From NCBI GenBank assembly GCA_964557845.1, contig CAZLBV010000240.1:1-54286 (forward strand): DNA of 54,286 bases, given 5' to 3'. Within the stretch, counting starts at the first letter, position 1. Every line of letters starts with the position of its first letter. The translations under genes and the position numbers were made by a program. This document shows positions 8,051-15,278 of the stretch, one piece after another. The DNA comes from CAZLBV01 sp964557845. Lineage in GTDB: Bacteria > Acidobacteriota > Aminicenantia > Aminicenantales > Aminicenantaceae. Below the pieces are notes generated by a model, which made no database searches, was not told where the DNA came from, and was given only the letters and a program-made list of their open reading frames with translations.

Positions 8051-9127
8051 TTATAAAATTCTCATTACTACTGCGGTTGCAACCACATTAAAAATACTTA
8101 ACGGTATCATAAATTTCCATCCGAAATCCATCAGTTGATCATAGCGGAAACGGGGATAGGTCCAGCGGATAAGGATCTGCATCCAGCAAAAGAAGAATAC
8201 CTTCAGGTTGAAGATCAGGACCTGGAAAAACACCACAATCCCATGGGGAAGCAGCCATTTCCCTCCCCAGGGAAAATGAAACCCATCCGCATACAGCCAG
8301 GGAACCTGCCATCCTCCAAAAAACAGAGTGGTCAATAAACAAGCAATGATCAGGACTTTCATAAAATCCGTGAACATATACAGTCCCCATTTAAGTCCGC
8401 TGTATTCCGTGAAAAATCCGACAATCTCAGATTCACCCTCAGGCAGGTCGAAGGGAACTCTTTCTGATTCAGCCACAGCAGCGATCAGAAAAACTATAAA
8501 CCCAAGAGGTTGAATGAAAAACCCCCATTTTGGAAGCCATCCGAATAGAAGTTCCCCTTGGGTTTCAACGATCGCGGAAAAACTAAGAGAGGGAAAAACC
8601 ATAACCAATCCGACCAAGGACAGGCCCAAAGCTACTTCATAGGATATTAATTGAGCCGTTCCTCTAAGCCCTCCGATGATCGTCCATCTGTTATTTGAGG
8701 CCCAACCGCTGAGCAGCACTCCATAAATGGTCAAAGTCAGCATGGCGAGCACGAATAATACGCCCACATTCATATCCAGCACTTGCAGCTTAATCGTTCT
8801 CTCTCCGATCCTCAACACATCTCCAAAGGGAATAGCGGCAATGGTTACCAACACAAAGAAAAAAGACAGAAAAGGCGCCAGGTTATGTATGAATTTTCTG
8901 GAGAAACTCGGAGTAAAATCCTCTTTGAAAAACATCTTTATGGCATCGGCAAAAGGCTGAAACAAACCAAGGATACGGAATCCATAGATATTCGCACGGT
9001 TTGCCCCGATCCTATCCTGCATCACGGCGCTTTCTTTTCGTTCCGCCCAGGTCAGATACAAACTCAATACCAAAAACCAGATCATGGCGAAAATGATCTT
9101 AATGAGAATGATTAAAATATCAGTCAC
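8051..9127 (-). CDS. nuoH: NADH-quinone oxidoreductase subunit H
   Basis: A 358-residue polytopic membrane subunit (about eight helices) that forms the quinone-entry chamber of complex I. Signature stretches are WAERKESAVMQDRIGANRAN near residue 27, GLFQPFADAIKMFFKED, and the acidic loop ESERVPFDLPEGESEIVGFF. The start is a GTG with AGGAAG four bases ahead, and it overlaps the nuoG stop by four bases. It is the only large membrane subunit of complex I encoded in this window besides NuoA. Confidence 0.97.
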   Translation of the reverse strand: MTDILIILIKIIFAMIWFLVLSLYLTWAERKESAVMQDRIGANRANIYGFRILGLFQPFADAIKMFFKEDFTPSFSRKFIHNLAPFLSFFFVLVTIAAIPFGDVLRIGERTIKLQVLDMNVGVLFVLAMLTLTIYGVLLSGWASNNRWTIIGGLRGTAQLISYEVALGLSLVGLVMVFPSLSFSAIVETQGELLFGWLPKWGFFIQPLGFIVFLIAAVAESERVPFDLPEGESEIVGFFTEYSGLKWGLYMFTDFMKVLIIACLLTTLFFGGWQVPWLYADGFHFPWGGKWLLPHGIVVFFQVLIFNLKVFFFCWMQILIRWTYPRFRYDQLMDFGWKFMIPLSIFNVVATAVVMRIL

Positions 9128-10677
9128 TGTTCTTCCTGGAAAAAAGTAATTTCTTTTTTCATTGTTTGATAAATTCGGTCGATATTCTTGAATTGATTGT
9201 AATAACTGAAATTCAATCCGATTTTTTTTGCGATAGATAGAAGAATATCAAATTGGGAACGGCTTTCTCCCGGGCCTTCAAATACCGTGTCGAAATGCTG
9301 GATTATTCCATCAATGTTGACCCAAGAACCCTTTTTCTCAGCAGGATAAACAGAAGGCAGCGATATATCTACCATGCTGTCTAATTCACTTTTTCTTGGG
9401 CTGACCAAAAACTTGTTTTCAATCCTCCGTAAAAAATCATTCAGATCCGAGGATCCGATCTTATCAGCTAAAAATGAGTCGAATATCAAGAGCAGATCTA
9501 TTTTTTTAGCGGACAGGTCATCGAGCTTTAAGGGGTTCAAATCAAAACCAATTTCTTTGGCCCCCCTACGGTTAGGGGATCTCTCTGGGGTTAATAAGAT
9601 CTCATCAGATTCTGCGTCATTGGGATCAACAAAATAAATCTCATTGACCTTGAGATCTTCCTTGAATAATTTTTTTATTAAAAACAATTCTTCATTTGTA
9701 AGCCAGGAGCTCAAGATCAAAGCTATTCGGGAAGTCTTTTCTCTGTACAATAAACGTTTTATTTTTTCTGAGATAACATCTTCTGCCTTTTCCCATCCGT
9801 ATGAATGATCAAGATCCTGGGAAATAATTTCATCCGCCCGGTTACTATTTAAATAATCATAACCATAACGACCATGATCGCAGATCCAGTATCCATTGAT
9901 CTTATGGTTTTCTTCTGCTTGGATCCTGAGGACCTTTCTCGGAATTCTAAACCTGGGATTCTCGGGAAGATACTGAACAGAGATGCTGCATCCTCTTGAG
10001 CATAATGGGCAGATGGATACTCCCTTTTTTAAAAACCAGGTTCTGGATCTGAAGCGAAAGTCAGTATCGGTTATCGCCCCTACCGGACATAACTGGGCAA
10101 GGTTTCCGGAATAATTATTATCGATTGTCTGACCCTCTAAAATATTCACTTCTGTTTTATTTGATCGCTCAAATACACCCATCTCACCTGTTTTAGTTAC
10201 TTCACGCAGGAATCTGACACAACGCCGACAGAGTATACACCGCTCCTGATCATGCAGCAAATTTTTTCCTAGAGAAACTTTTTTGGCATGCCTTTCTTTT
10301 TCTTCTAGGTAATGGCCTTCAAACAGACCGTATTCTTCATAATAATCCTGAAGTTTACAATCGCCTGCTTGATCACAGATAGGACAGTCTAAAGGATGTT
10401 CAGTCAAGAGAAATTCCAGCACAGCTTTCCGCGCTTCCACTACTTTTTCACTCTTGGTGTAGACTTTCATTCCATCTCTGACCTGAGTCGAACATGCCAG
10501 CTCCAGTTTTGGCGCCCCTTCAATCTCAACCAGGCACATGCGGCAGGTTCCTTCAGGGGGAAATGCAGGATGATAGCAAAAATGAGGAATATGTATACCA
10601 ACTTTTTCGGCTGCTTTCAGAATAGTCTCCCCAGATGTGGATTCTACTGGTATATCATCGATAAAAAATTTTATCAT
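9124..10677 (-). CDS. nuoG: NADH-quinone oxidoreductase subunit G (short form)
   Basis: Complex I electron-wire subunit. Fe-S ligands are all visible: 2Fe-2S at C34/C45/C48/C62; the His-ligated 4Fe-4S at H94/C98/C101/C107; a second 4Fe-4S at C147/C150/C153/C197; and an additional N7-type site C223/C226/C230 with C266. After that comes a reduced molybdopterin-oxidoreductase-like region. The total is 517 residues, short against roughly 650-900 in many bacteria, so the vestigial molybdopterin domain is truncated. The frame is intact and the C-terminus is followed directly by nuoH. ATG start with AGGAG 12 bases upstream. Confidence 0.95.
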   Translation of the reverse strand: MIKFFIDDIPVESTSGETILKAAEKVGIHIPHFCYHPAFPPEGTCRMCLVEIEGAPKLELACSTQVRDGMKVYTKSEKVVEARKAVLEFLLTEHPLDCPICDQAGDCKLQDYYEEYGLFEGHYLEEKERHAKKVSLGKNLLHDQERCILCRRCVRFLREVTKTGEMGVFERSNKTEVNILEGQTIDNNYSGNLAQLCPVGAITDTDFRFRSRTWFLKKGVSICPLCSRGCSISVQYLPENPRFRIPRKVLRIQAEENHKINGYWICDHGRYGYDYLNSNRADEIISQDLDHSYGWEKAEDVISEKIKRLLYREKTSRIALILSSWLTNEELFLIKKLFKEDLKVNEIYFVDPNDAESDEILLTPERSPNRRGAKEIGFDLNPLKLDDLSAKKIDLLLIFDSFLADKIGSSDLNDFLRRIENKFLVSPRKSELDSMVDISLPSVYPAEKKGSWVNIDGIIQHFDTVFEGPGESRSQFDILLSIAKKIGLNFSYYNQFKNIDRIYQTMKKEITFFQEEQ

Positions 10678-10683
10678 CTTGCT

Positions 10684-11946
10684 TTACGACTCCTGCCTTC
10701 TGTTTTCTATATAGGCCTCAAACTCTTTTCTAAATTTCTTTACTATCGATAAAATGGGCATGGCCGCAGCGTCGCCCAATGGGCATAGCGTTTTTCCCAG
10801 CATATTGGAAGCAATCCTCCCGATCTCATCTATGTCTTCGTTCCTGCCTTCTCCTCTGGCAATCCGTTCAACTATCTTTTTGATCCAGGCATTCCCATGC
10901 CGGCAGGGAGTACACTGGCCGCATGATTCATGGGAATAAAAATTGGATATTATTCTAAGCACATCTACCATTGAAGTTTTCTCATCAATAACGATCACAC
11001 CCGCAGAGCCGAGCATAGAACCAGCTTCCATAAGTGAGTCAAAATCCATGTTTATATCGATCTCATCCTTGGTAAGGATGGGAGCTGACATTCCTCCCGG
11101 AATTACGGCTTTTAATTTTTTTCCGGCTTCGAGTCCTCCGGCATAATTAAAAATAATCTCTTTGAGATTGACACCCACCGGCAGTTCATACAGCCCTGGT
11201 TTTTTAACTGCGCCGCTCACTCCAAAGAGTCGAGTCCCGCCGTCTTTCAGTTTCCCCTGCTGACAGAACCAATCTGCACCATTTAAAATAATATGAGGAA
11301 CATTTGTCAGTGTTTCCACATTATTGATAACCGTAGGGCATTTAAAAAGTCCGATGGATGCCGGAAAAGGAGGCTTTAATCTTGGATTCCCCCTTTTCCC
11401 TTCGAGCGATTCTAATAGTGCTGTTTCTTCTCCGCAAATGTAAGCTCCAGCACCCCGATGTACATAAACATCGAGATCAAATCCGGTCTTTAAAATATTT
11501 TTGCCTAAATATCCGTGTTTATAAGCTTCTTGGATCGCATTTTCCAGGCGGACGGCAATATGTTCATATTCCCCCCGGATATAGATATAGGCGGTATTTA
11601 TCCCAACACAGAATGCGGTTATAATAATCCCTTCCAGGAGCGCATGAGGAGTATGGGATAGGATATACCGGTCTTTGATCGTCCCCGGCTCTCCTTCATC
11701 AGCATTTACACATAGATATTTAGGTTTCTCTACATCCTTAGGAACAAAACTCCATTTCATTCCTGCCGGGAAACCAGCTCCTCCCCTTCCCCTCAGACCA
11801 GCGGCTTTGACTTCAGTTAAAATTTCCTCCGGCGTCATTTTTGTCAAAGCCTTTTTAACGGCTTCATAGCCCCCCTTTTTTAGATATACCTCCAGTTTAT
11901 ATGCATTTTCCAGCCCGAAAAGTCTGCTTAATATTTTTTCTTTCAA
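10684..11946 (-). CDS. nuoF: NADH-quinone oxidoreductase subunit F
   Basis: A 420-residue NADH- and FMN-binding subunit. The glycine-rich GRGGAGFPAG (53-62) and GAGAYICGEETALLESLEG binding segments are present, as is the N3 4Fe-4S site SCGQCTPCRHG (C342/C345/C348) with C388. The start is TTG at 11946 with no clear SD, four bases after nuoE. Together with NuoE and NuoG it forms the NADH-oxidising module. Alternatively such modules serve ferredoxin- or formate-linked enzymes, but here the full nuoA-I order supports complex I. Confidence 0.97.
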   Translation of the reverse strand: MKEKILSRLFGLENAYKLEVYLKKGGYEAVKKALTKMTPEEILTEVKAAGLRGRGGAGFPAGMKWSFVPKDVEKPKYLCVNADEGEPGTIKDRYILSHTPHALLEGIIITAFCVGINTAYIYIRGEYEHIAVRLENAIQEAYKHGYLGKNILKTGFDLDVYVHRGAGAYICGEETALLESLEGKRGNPRLKPPFPASIGLFKCPTVINNVETLTNVPHIILNGADWFCQQGKLKDGGTRLFGVSGAVKKPGLYELPVGVNLKEIIFNYAGGLEAGKKLKAVIPGGMSAPILTKDEIDINMDFDSLMEAGSMLGSAGVIVIDEKTSMVDVLRIISNFYSHESCGQCTPCRHGNAWIKKIVERIARGEGRNEDIDEIGRIASNMLGKTLCPLGDAAAMPILSIVKKFRKEFEAYIENRRQES

Positions 11947-11950
11947 TTTC

Positions 11951-12424
11951 TTATTCTAATTCATCCAAGATCTTATCGATCTTTTTTTTATCCAAATGCC
12001 CATAATAATCAAAATTGATCATCATACAGGGAGCCATTTCACACGCACCCAAACACTGAACTGTCGACAAGGTGAATTTTTTGTCGGAAGTAGTCTGCCC
12101 TACTTTGATCCCCAGTTTCTTACTGAGATATTCGATCAAACTCTCCGCTCCCAATAAAGAACAGGTTAGATTAGAACAGATCTGGATATGATATTTGCCG
12201 ACAGGTTTCCGGTTAAACATGGTATAGAACGAAATCACTTCCTTTACCCTTACTTGAGTGATACCCAGCAGTTCAGCCACTCTTTTTTCTTCATTCTCGG
12301 AAATATAACCGAATTCCCGCTGGACCAGATGTAAAACCGGGAGCAAGGCTGCCGCATTATCAGGATAGGAAGATAGGACATCCTTTATTTTTTGTTCCAG
12401 TGCATCTGAAAAAGCAGCACTCAT
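11951..12424 (-). CDS. nuoE: NADH-quinone oxidoreductase subunit E
   Basis: A 157-residue thioredoxin-like 2Fe-2S subunit. Ligands are C83/C88 (CSNLTC) and C124/C128 (CLGAC). The N-terminal helical part (AALLPVLHLVQREFGYIS) is typical. The ATG overlaps the nuoD stop by four bases and has AGGAGG about 12 bases ahead. It partners NuoF in the NADH dehydrogenase module. Confidence 0.97.
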   Translation of the reverse strand: MSAAFSDALEQKIKDVLSSYPDNAAALLPVLHLVQREFGYISENEEKRVAELLGITQVRVKEVISFYTMFNRKPVGKYHIQICSNLTCSLLGAESLIEYLSKKLGIKVGQTTSDKKFTLSTVQCLGACEMAPCMMINFDYYGHLDKKKIDKILDELE

Positions 12425-13752
12425 CTATCCAGTTCTCCTCCTATCATGTTTAAAGATCCAAAGGTAGGAATAACATCTGCTATCATATGCCCGATGATCA
12501 TTTCTTCTAAAGCAGAGACTATATGAAAACATGGAGCTCGGAGATGAAGCCGGTAAGGCCTGTCCGTACCATCAGAGACGATGTAGAAGCCAACCTCTCC
12601 GCTTCCTCCTTCCACAGAAAAATAGACCTCTCCTTTGGGAGGGCGTATACCATGATCTTTCATGAAAAATTTAAAATGATTGATTATACCTTCTATATTG
12701 GTATAGGTATCTTCCTTAGGTGGAACTATATATTTTTTTGTTTCGGTTAAAATCCCTGGATATTTATCCTTTTCCGATCCTTCCAGATTAGGAGAGAGCT
12801 TTATCCGCCTGGTTTCCCTTTGGCTGCGTGAGATCTCAATGGCTTCAGAAGGCGGTATTCCATCTAACTCAGACAGGATCGGCGCAGACGGCCCGGGAAT
12901 CTTATTCAGTGCCTGTTCGATTATCCGCAGGCTTTGCTCCATCTCACGCATCCGGACACTATAACGATCATAATTATCTCCCTTCTCGCCAAGGGGAACC
13001 TCAAAATCAAGCAAATCATAGACTAGATAGGGATGGGCTTTGCGCACATCATACATTACCCCGCTGGCACGAAGACAGGGTCCGGTAAATCCATAATTGA
13101 CTGCCATATCAGGACTCACGACTGCGACATCCCTGGTTCGATCGATCCATATCTTGTTTTTATCCAGAAGTCCGGAACAATCTTTTAATAATTTCCTGGT
13201 GGCTTCAATGGCTTTTTTAACCTGGTTATGAAATTCATGGTGCAGATCGGCTCTTACTCCACCAATTCGAATATATGAGGTTGTCATTCTGGCACCAGTG
13301 GTCTGTTCGATTACATTCCAAATTTCCTCTCTGGCCTGAATTAAATACAAAAAAACAGTGAAAGCTCCGCATTCCATTGTCATGGCTGCCAGGGCGGTCA
13401 AATGGTCGCTGATTCTGGATAACTCGCACATCATCACACGAATGTATTGGGCCCTTTCAGGTGATTCGATCTCCAGCATCTTCTCGAGCGTCATTACATA
13501 TCCAAGATTGTTAATGAGAGGAGAAACATAGTTGAGCCTGTCGGTGTAAGGGAGGAGATTGAAATAGGTTTTATTTTCACACGTTTTTTCAAAACCACGA
13601 TGTAAATAGCCTACCTCCAGCTCTGCATTGAGAATTTTTTCTCCATCCAATTCCAGCATGATCCTGATCGTCCCATGCATAGCAGGGTGAGAAGGCCCCA
13701 TGTTGATCAACATGGTGTCCTGCCGGGCTTCTTTTTGGATCCTAGTCTTCAT
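12421..13752 (-). CDS. nuoD: NADH-quinone oxidoreductase subunit D
   Basis: A 443-residue 49-kDa-type subunit that forms the quinone site with NuoB. It starts with the conserved MGPSHPAMHGTIRI and carries EVGYLHRGFEK, YTDRLNYVSP and GGVRADLH. The C-terminal segment ends in IVSALEEMIIGHMIADVI and FGSLNMIGGELDR, without the nickel ligands of hydrogenases, so it is complex I rather than a group 4 hydrogenase. It overlaps nuoC by 11 bases. Slightly longer than the usual ~400 residues because of an insert around 320-350. Confidence 0.97.
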   Translation of the reverse strand: MKTRIQKEARQDTMLINMGPSHPAMHGTIRIMLELDGEKILNAELEVGYLHRGFEKTCENKTYFNLLPYTDRLNYVSPLINNLGYVMTLEKMLEIESPERAQYIRVMMCELSRISDHLTALAAMTMECGAFTVFLYLIQAREEIWNVIEQTTGARMTTSYIRIGGVRADLHHEFHNQVKKAIEATRKLLKDCSGLLDKNKIWIDRTRDVAVVSPDMAVNYGFTGPCLRASGVMYDVRKAHPYLVYDLLDFEVPLGEKGDNYDRYSVRMREMEQSLRIIEQALNKIPGPSAPILSELDGIPPSEAIEISRSQRETRRIKLSPNLEGSEKDKYPGILTETKKYIVPPKEDTYTNIEGIINHFKFFMKDHGIRPPKGEVYFSVEGGSGEVGFYIVSDGTDRPYRLHLRAPCFHIVSALEEMIIGHMIADVIPTFGSLNMIGGELDR

Positions 13753-14233
13753 CTCTTTTTCTCATCGGAATGATAGGCTGTTGTTTACGCAAGGGGTAAT
13801 CTTTGCGCAATGGGAATCCTTCAAATCCATCATACATAAGCAGTCTTCGCAAATCCGGATGCCCGGAAAAGGTAATCCCGAACATATCATAGATTTCTCT
13901 CTCCAGCCAATTAGCATTTTTCCAGAAAACAGTAAGGGATTTAATCTCGGGATCTTTCTCATGCAGACGTATTTTAATTCGGATCCTTTGATTGTGATCA
14001 AGTGAAAAAAGATGATAGACCATCTCAAAACGCTGATCCTCTCCTTTGAAATCCACACAGGTTAAATCCAGCAGCATAGAGTAAGAATAGGGTTCCTGTC
14101 TCAGGAATTTTACGATGTCATAAAGATCATCTCTTCCAATAATGATGATCTCATCGTTGAATTGGACAAAAGAATCTAGAATTTTACCGGGAAATTTTTC
14201 CTCTAGGATCTGAATTATTTTTTTGACTTCCAT
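13742..14233 (-). CDS. nuoC: NADH-quinone oxidoreductase subunit C
   Basis: A 163-residue 30-kDa-type subunit containing the family signature ERLREIYDMFGI-like sequence (here EREIYDMFGITFSGHPDLR) followed by FPLRKDYPLRK. A TTG two codons upstream (14239) is also in frame. I prefer the ATG at 14233 since neither has a strong SD and translation is probably coupled to nuoB, whose end overlaps by 19 bases. It is separate from nuoD, not fused as in enterobacteria. Confidence 0.95.
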   Translation of the reverse strand: MEVKKIIQILEEKFPGKILDSFVQFNDEIIIIGRDDLYDIVKFLRQEPYSYSMLLDLTCVDFKGEDQRFEMVYHLFSLDHNQRIRIKIRLHEKDPEIKSLTVFWKNANWLEREIYDMFGITFSGHPDLRRLLMYDGFEGFPLRKDYPLRKQQPIIPMRKRDED

Positions 14234-14727
14234 CGCCAATCATGCTTTTGATTTTGAATTTTATCCTGTAATTTCTCCAGGGCATTCAGAATAGTCTCCG
14301 GCCGGGGAGGACATCCCGGGATATAGACATCTACCGGGATGATCTTATCAATTCCCTGGACAACCGCATAATTATCATAAATGCCTCCGCTCAAGGTACA
14401 AGCCCCGCAGGCAATGACCCATTTTGGTTCACAGAGTTGATCATAAACCGTTTTAAGGACAGGAGCTTCCTTATGCGAGATCGTTCCCACCACAAACAGC
14501 ATGTCCGCCTGGCGAGGTGAAAAGGTTGTCATCCCGACACCAAAACGATCAAAATCCCAATGAGCACAAGCAGCGGACATATACTCCATACCGCAACATG
14601 CAGTGATAAAAGGATAATGAAACAGAGAATACTTCCTCCCCCATCCCAACATATAGTTTAATTTGGTAGCGAACCAATTACCCTTATATTTATGAGGGTA
14701 ATAACTTCTATTTTTTATCCTTCCCAC
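14215..14727 (-). CDS. nuoB: NADH-quinone oxidoreductase subunit B
   Basis: The subunit that carries the terminal N2 4Fe-4S cluster. Numbered from the longer in-frame TTG (14748), the ligands are C51/C52 in FITACCGMEYM, C117 in ACGACTLSGG and C146 in PGCPPRPE. The longer start overlaps nuoA by 34 bases. The GTG at 14727 has AAGGGG seven bases ahead and fits family N-termini better, so I use it. Either start leaves an overlap with nuoA. Identity is certain; the start is not. Confidence 0.96.
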   Translation of the reverse strand: MGRIKNRSYYPHKYKGNWFATKLNYMLGWGRKYSLFHYPFITACCGMEYMSAACAHWDFDRFGVGMTTFSPRQADMLFVVGTISHKEAPVLKTVYDQLCEPKWVIACGACTLSGGIYDNYAVVQGIDKIIPVDVYIPGCPPRPETILNALEKLQDKIQNQKHDWRWKSKK

Positions 14728-15077
14728 TTGAATGCCCCTTTTTTCCAAGCATAAACAAAACCTGCCGCCAGAATAAAAATATAGACAAACATCACTACCA
14801 TAACAGGACTGCCCATTTGTTTAAAAACCAGAGCCCACGGATAAAAGAATACCACTTCCACATCAAATAAAAGAAAAAGAAACGCTATTAGATAGTATTT
14901 TATAGGGACCGGATTAATCGTAGTCTGCAGGTAGGGGCTTCCGCATTCGAACGGCCTGTCCTTGACAGGATTGGATTTTTTGGGCCCTAAGATTTTGTTT
15001 ACGATGACCATAAATCCCCCTAGGGCACCAAAGATGAGAAAGACTAATGTTATTTCGATCATCGAATTTAAGGGCAT
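14715..15077 (-). CDS. nuoA: NADH-quinone oxidoreductase subunit A
   Basis: A 120-residue membrane subunit with three helices (about 6-28, 61-83 and 89-110), the conserved PFECGSPYLQTT loop, and FLLFDVEVVFFYPWA in helix 2. First gene of the nuoABCDEFGHI unit. The start ATG at 15077 has no clear SD. An internal ATG (residue 6) is possible. The operon promoter must lie in the 200-base AT-rich gap shared with the divergent sulfatase-like gene; I could not pick a convincing one. Confidence 0.96.
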   Translation of the reverse strand: MPLNSMIEITLVFLIFGALGGFMVIVNKILGPKKSNPVKDRPFECGSPYLQTTINPVPIKYYLIAFLFLLFDVEVVFFYPWALVFKQMGSPVMVVMFVYIFILAAGFVYAWKKGAFKWEG

Positions 15078-15241
15078 GATTTTATAAAAATAAATTCAAA
15101 GATGCAATCATTTTTTATGTTTTTTTTATTTAAACTTTCATGATCCAATCAATTAAAAACGTAAATTATCAAACAGGCCAGGAACACTATGATCAACAGG
15201 GCAAGACTGATATAAATTATGTTTTAACTATCAAATTCCAA

Positions 15242-15270
15242 TTGACAAAAGATTGATTTCAATAAATAAT
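15242..15270 (+). promoter_or_regulatory. Promoter placing the start site at the ATG
   Basis: A perfect TTGACA (15242-15247), a 17-base spacer, and AATAAT (15265-15270). The expected transcription start, six to eight bases downstream, falls at about 15277, almost on the ATG at 15279. No SD precedes that ATG. The arrangement predicts a leaderless or nearly leaderless mRNA. Confidence 0.55.
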
Positions 15271-15278
15271 TTATCGTT

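Noticed and set aside
12421..13752. Large subunit of a group 4 NiFe hydrogenase instead of NuoD
   Set aside because: The CxxC nickel-ligand pairs are absent, and the operon has nuoE, F and G.
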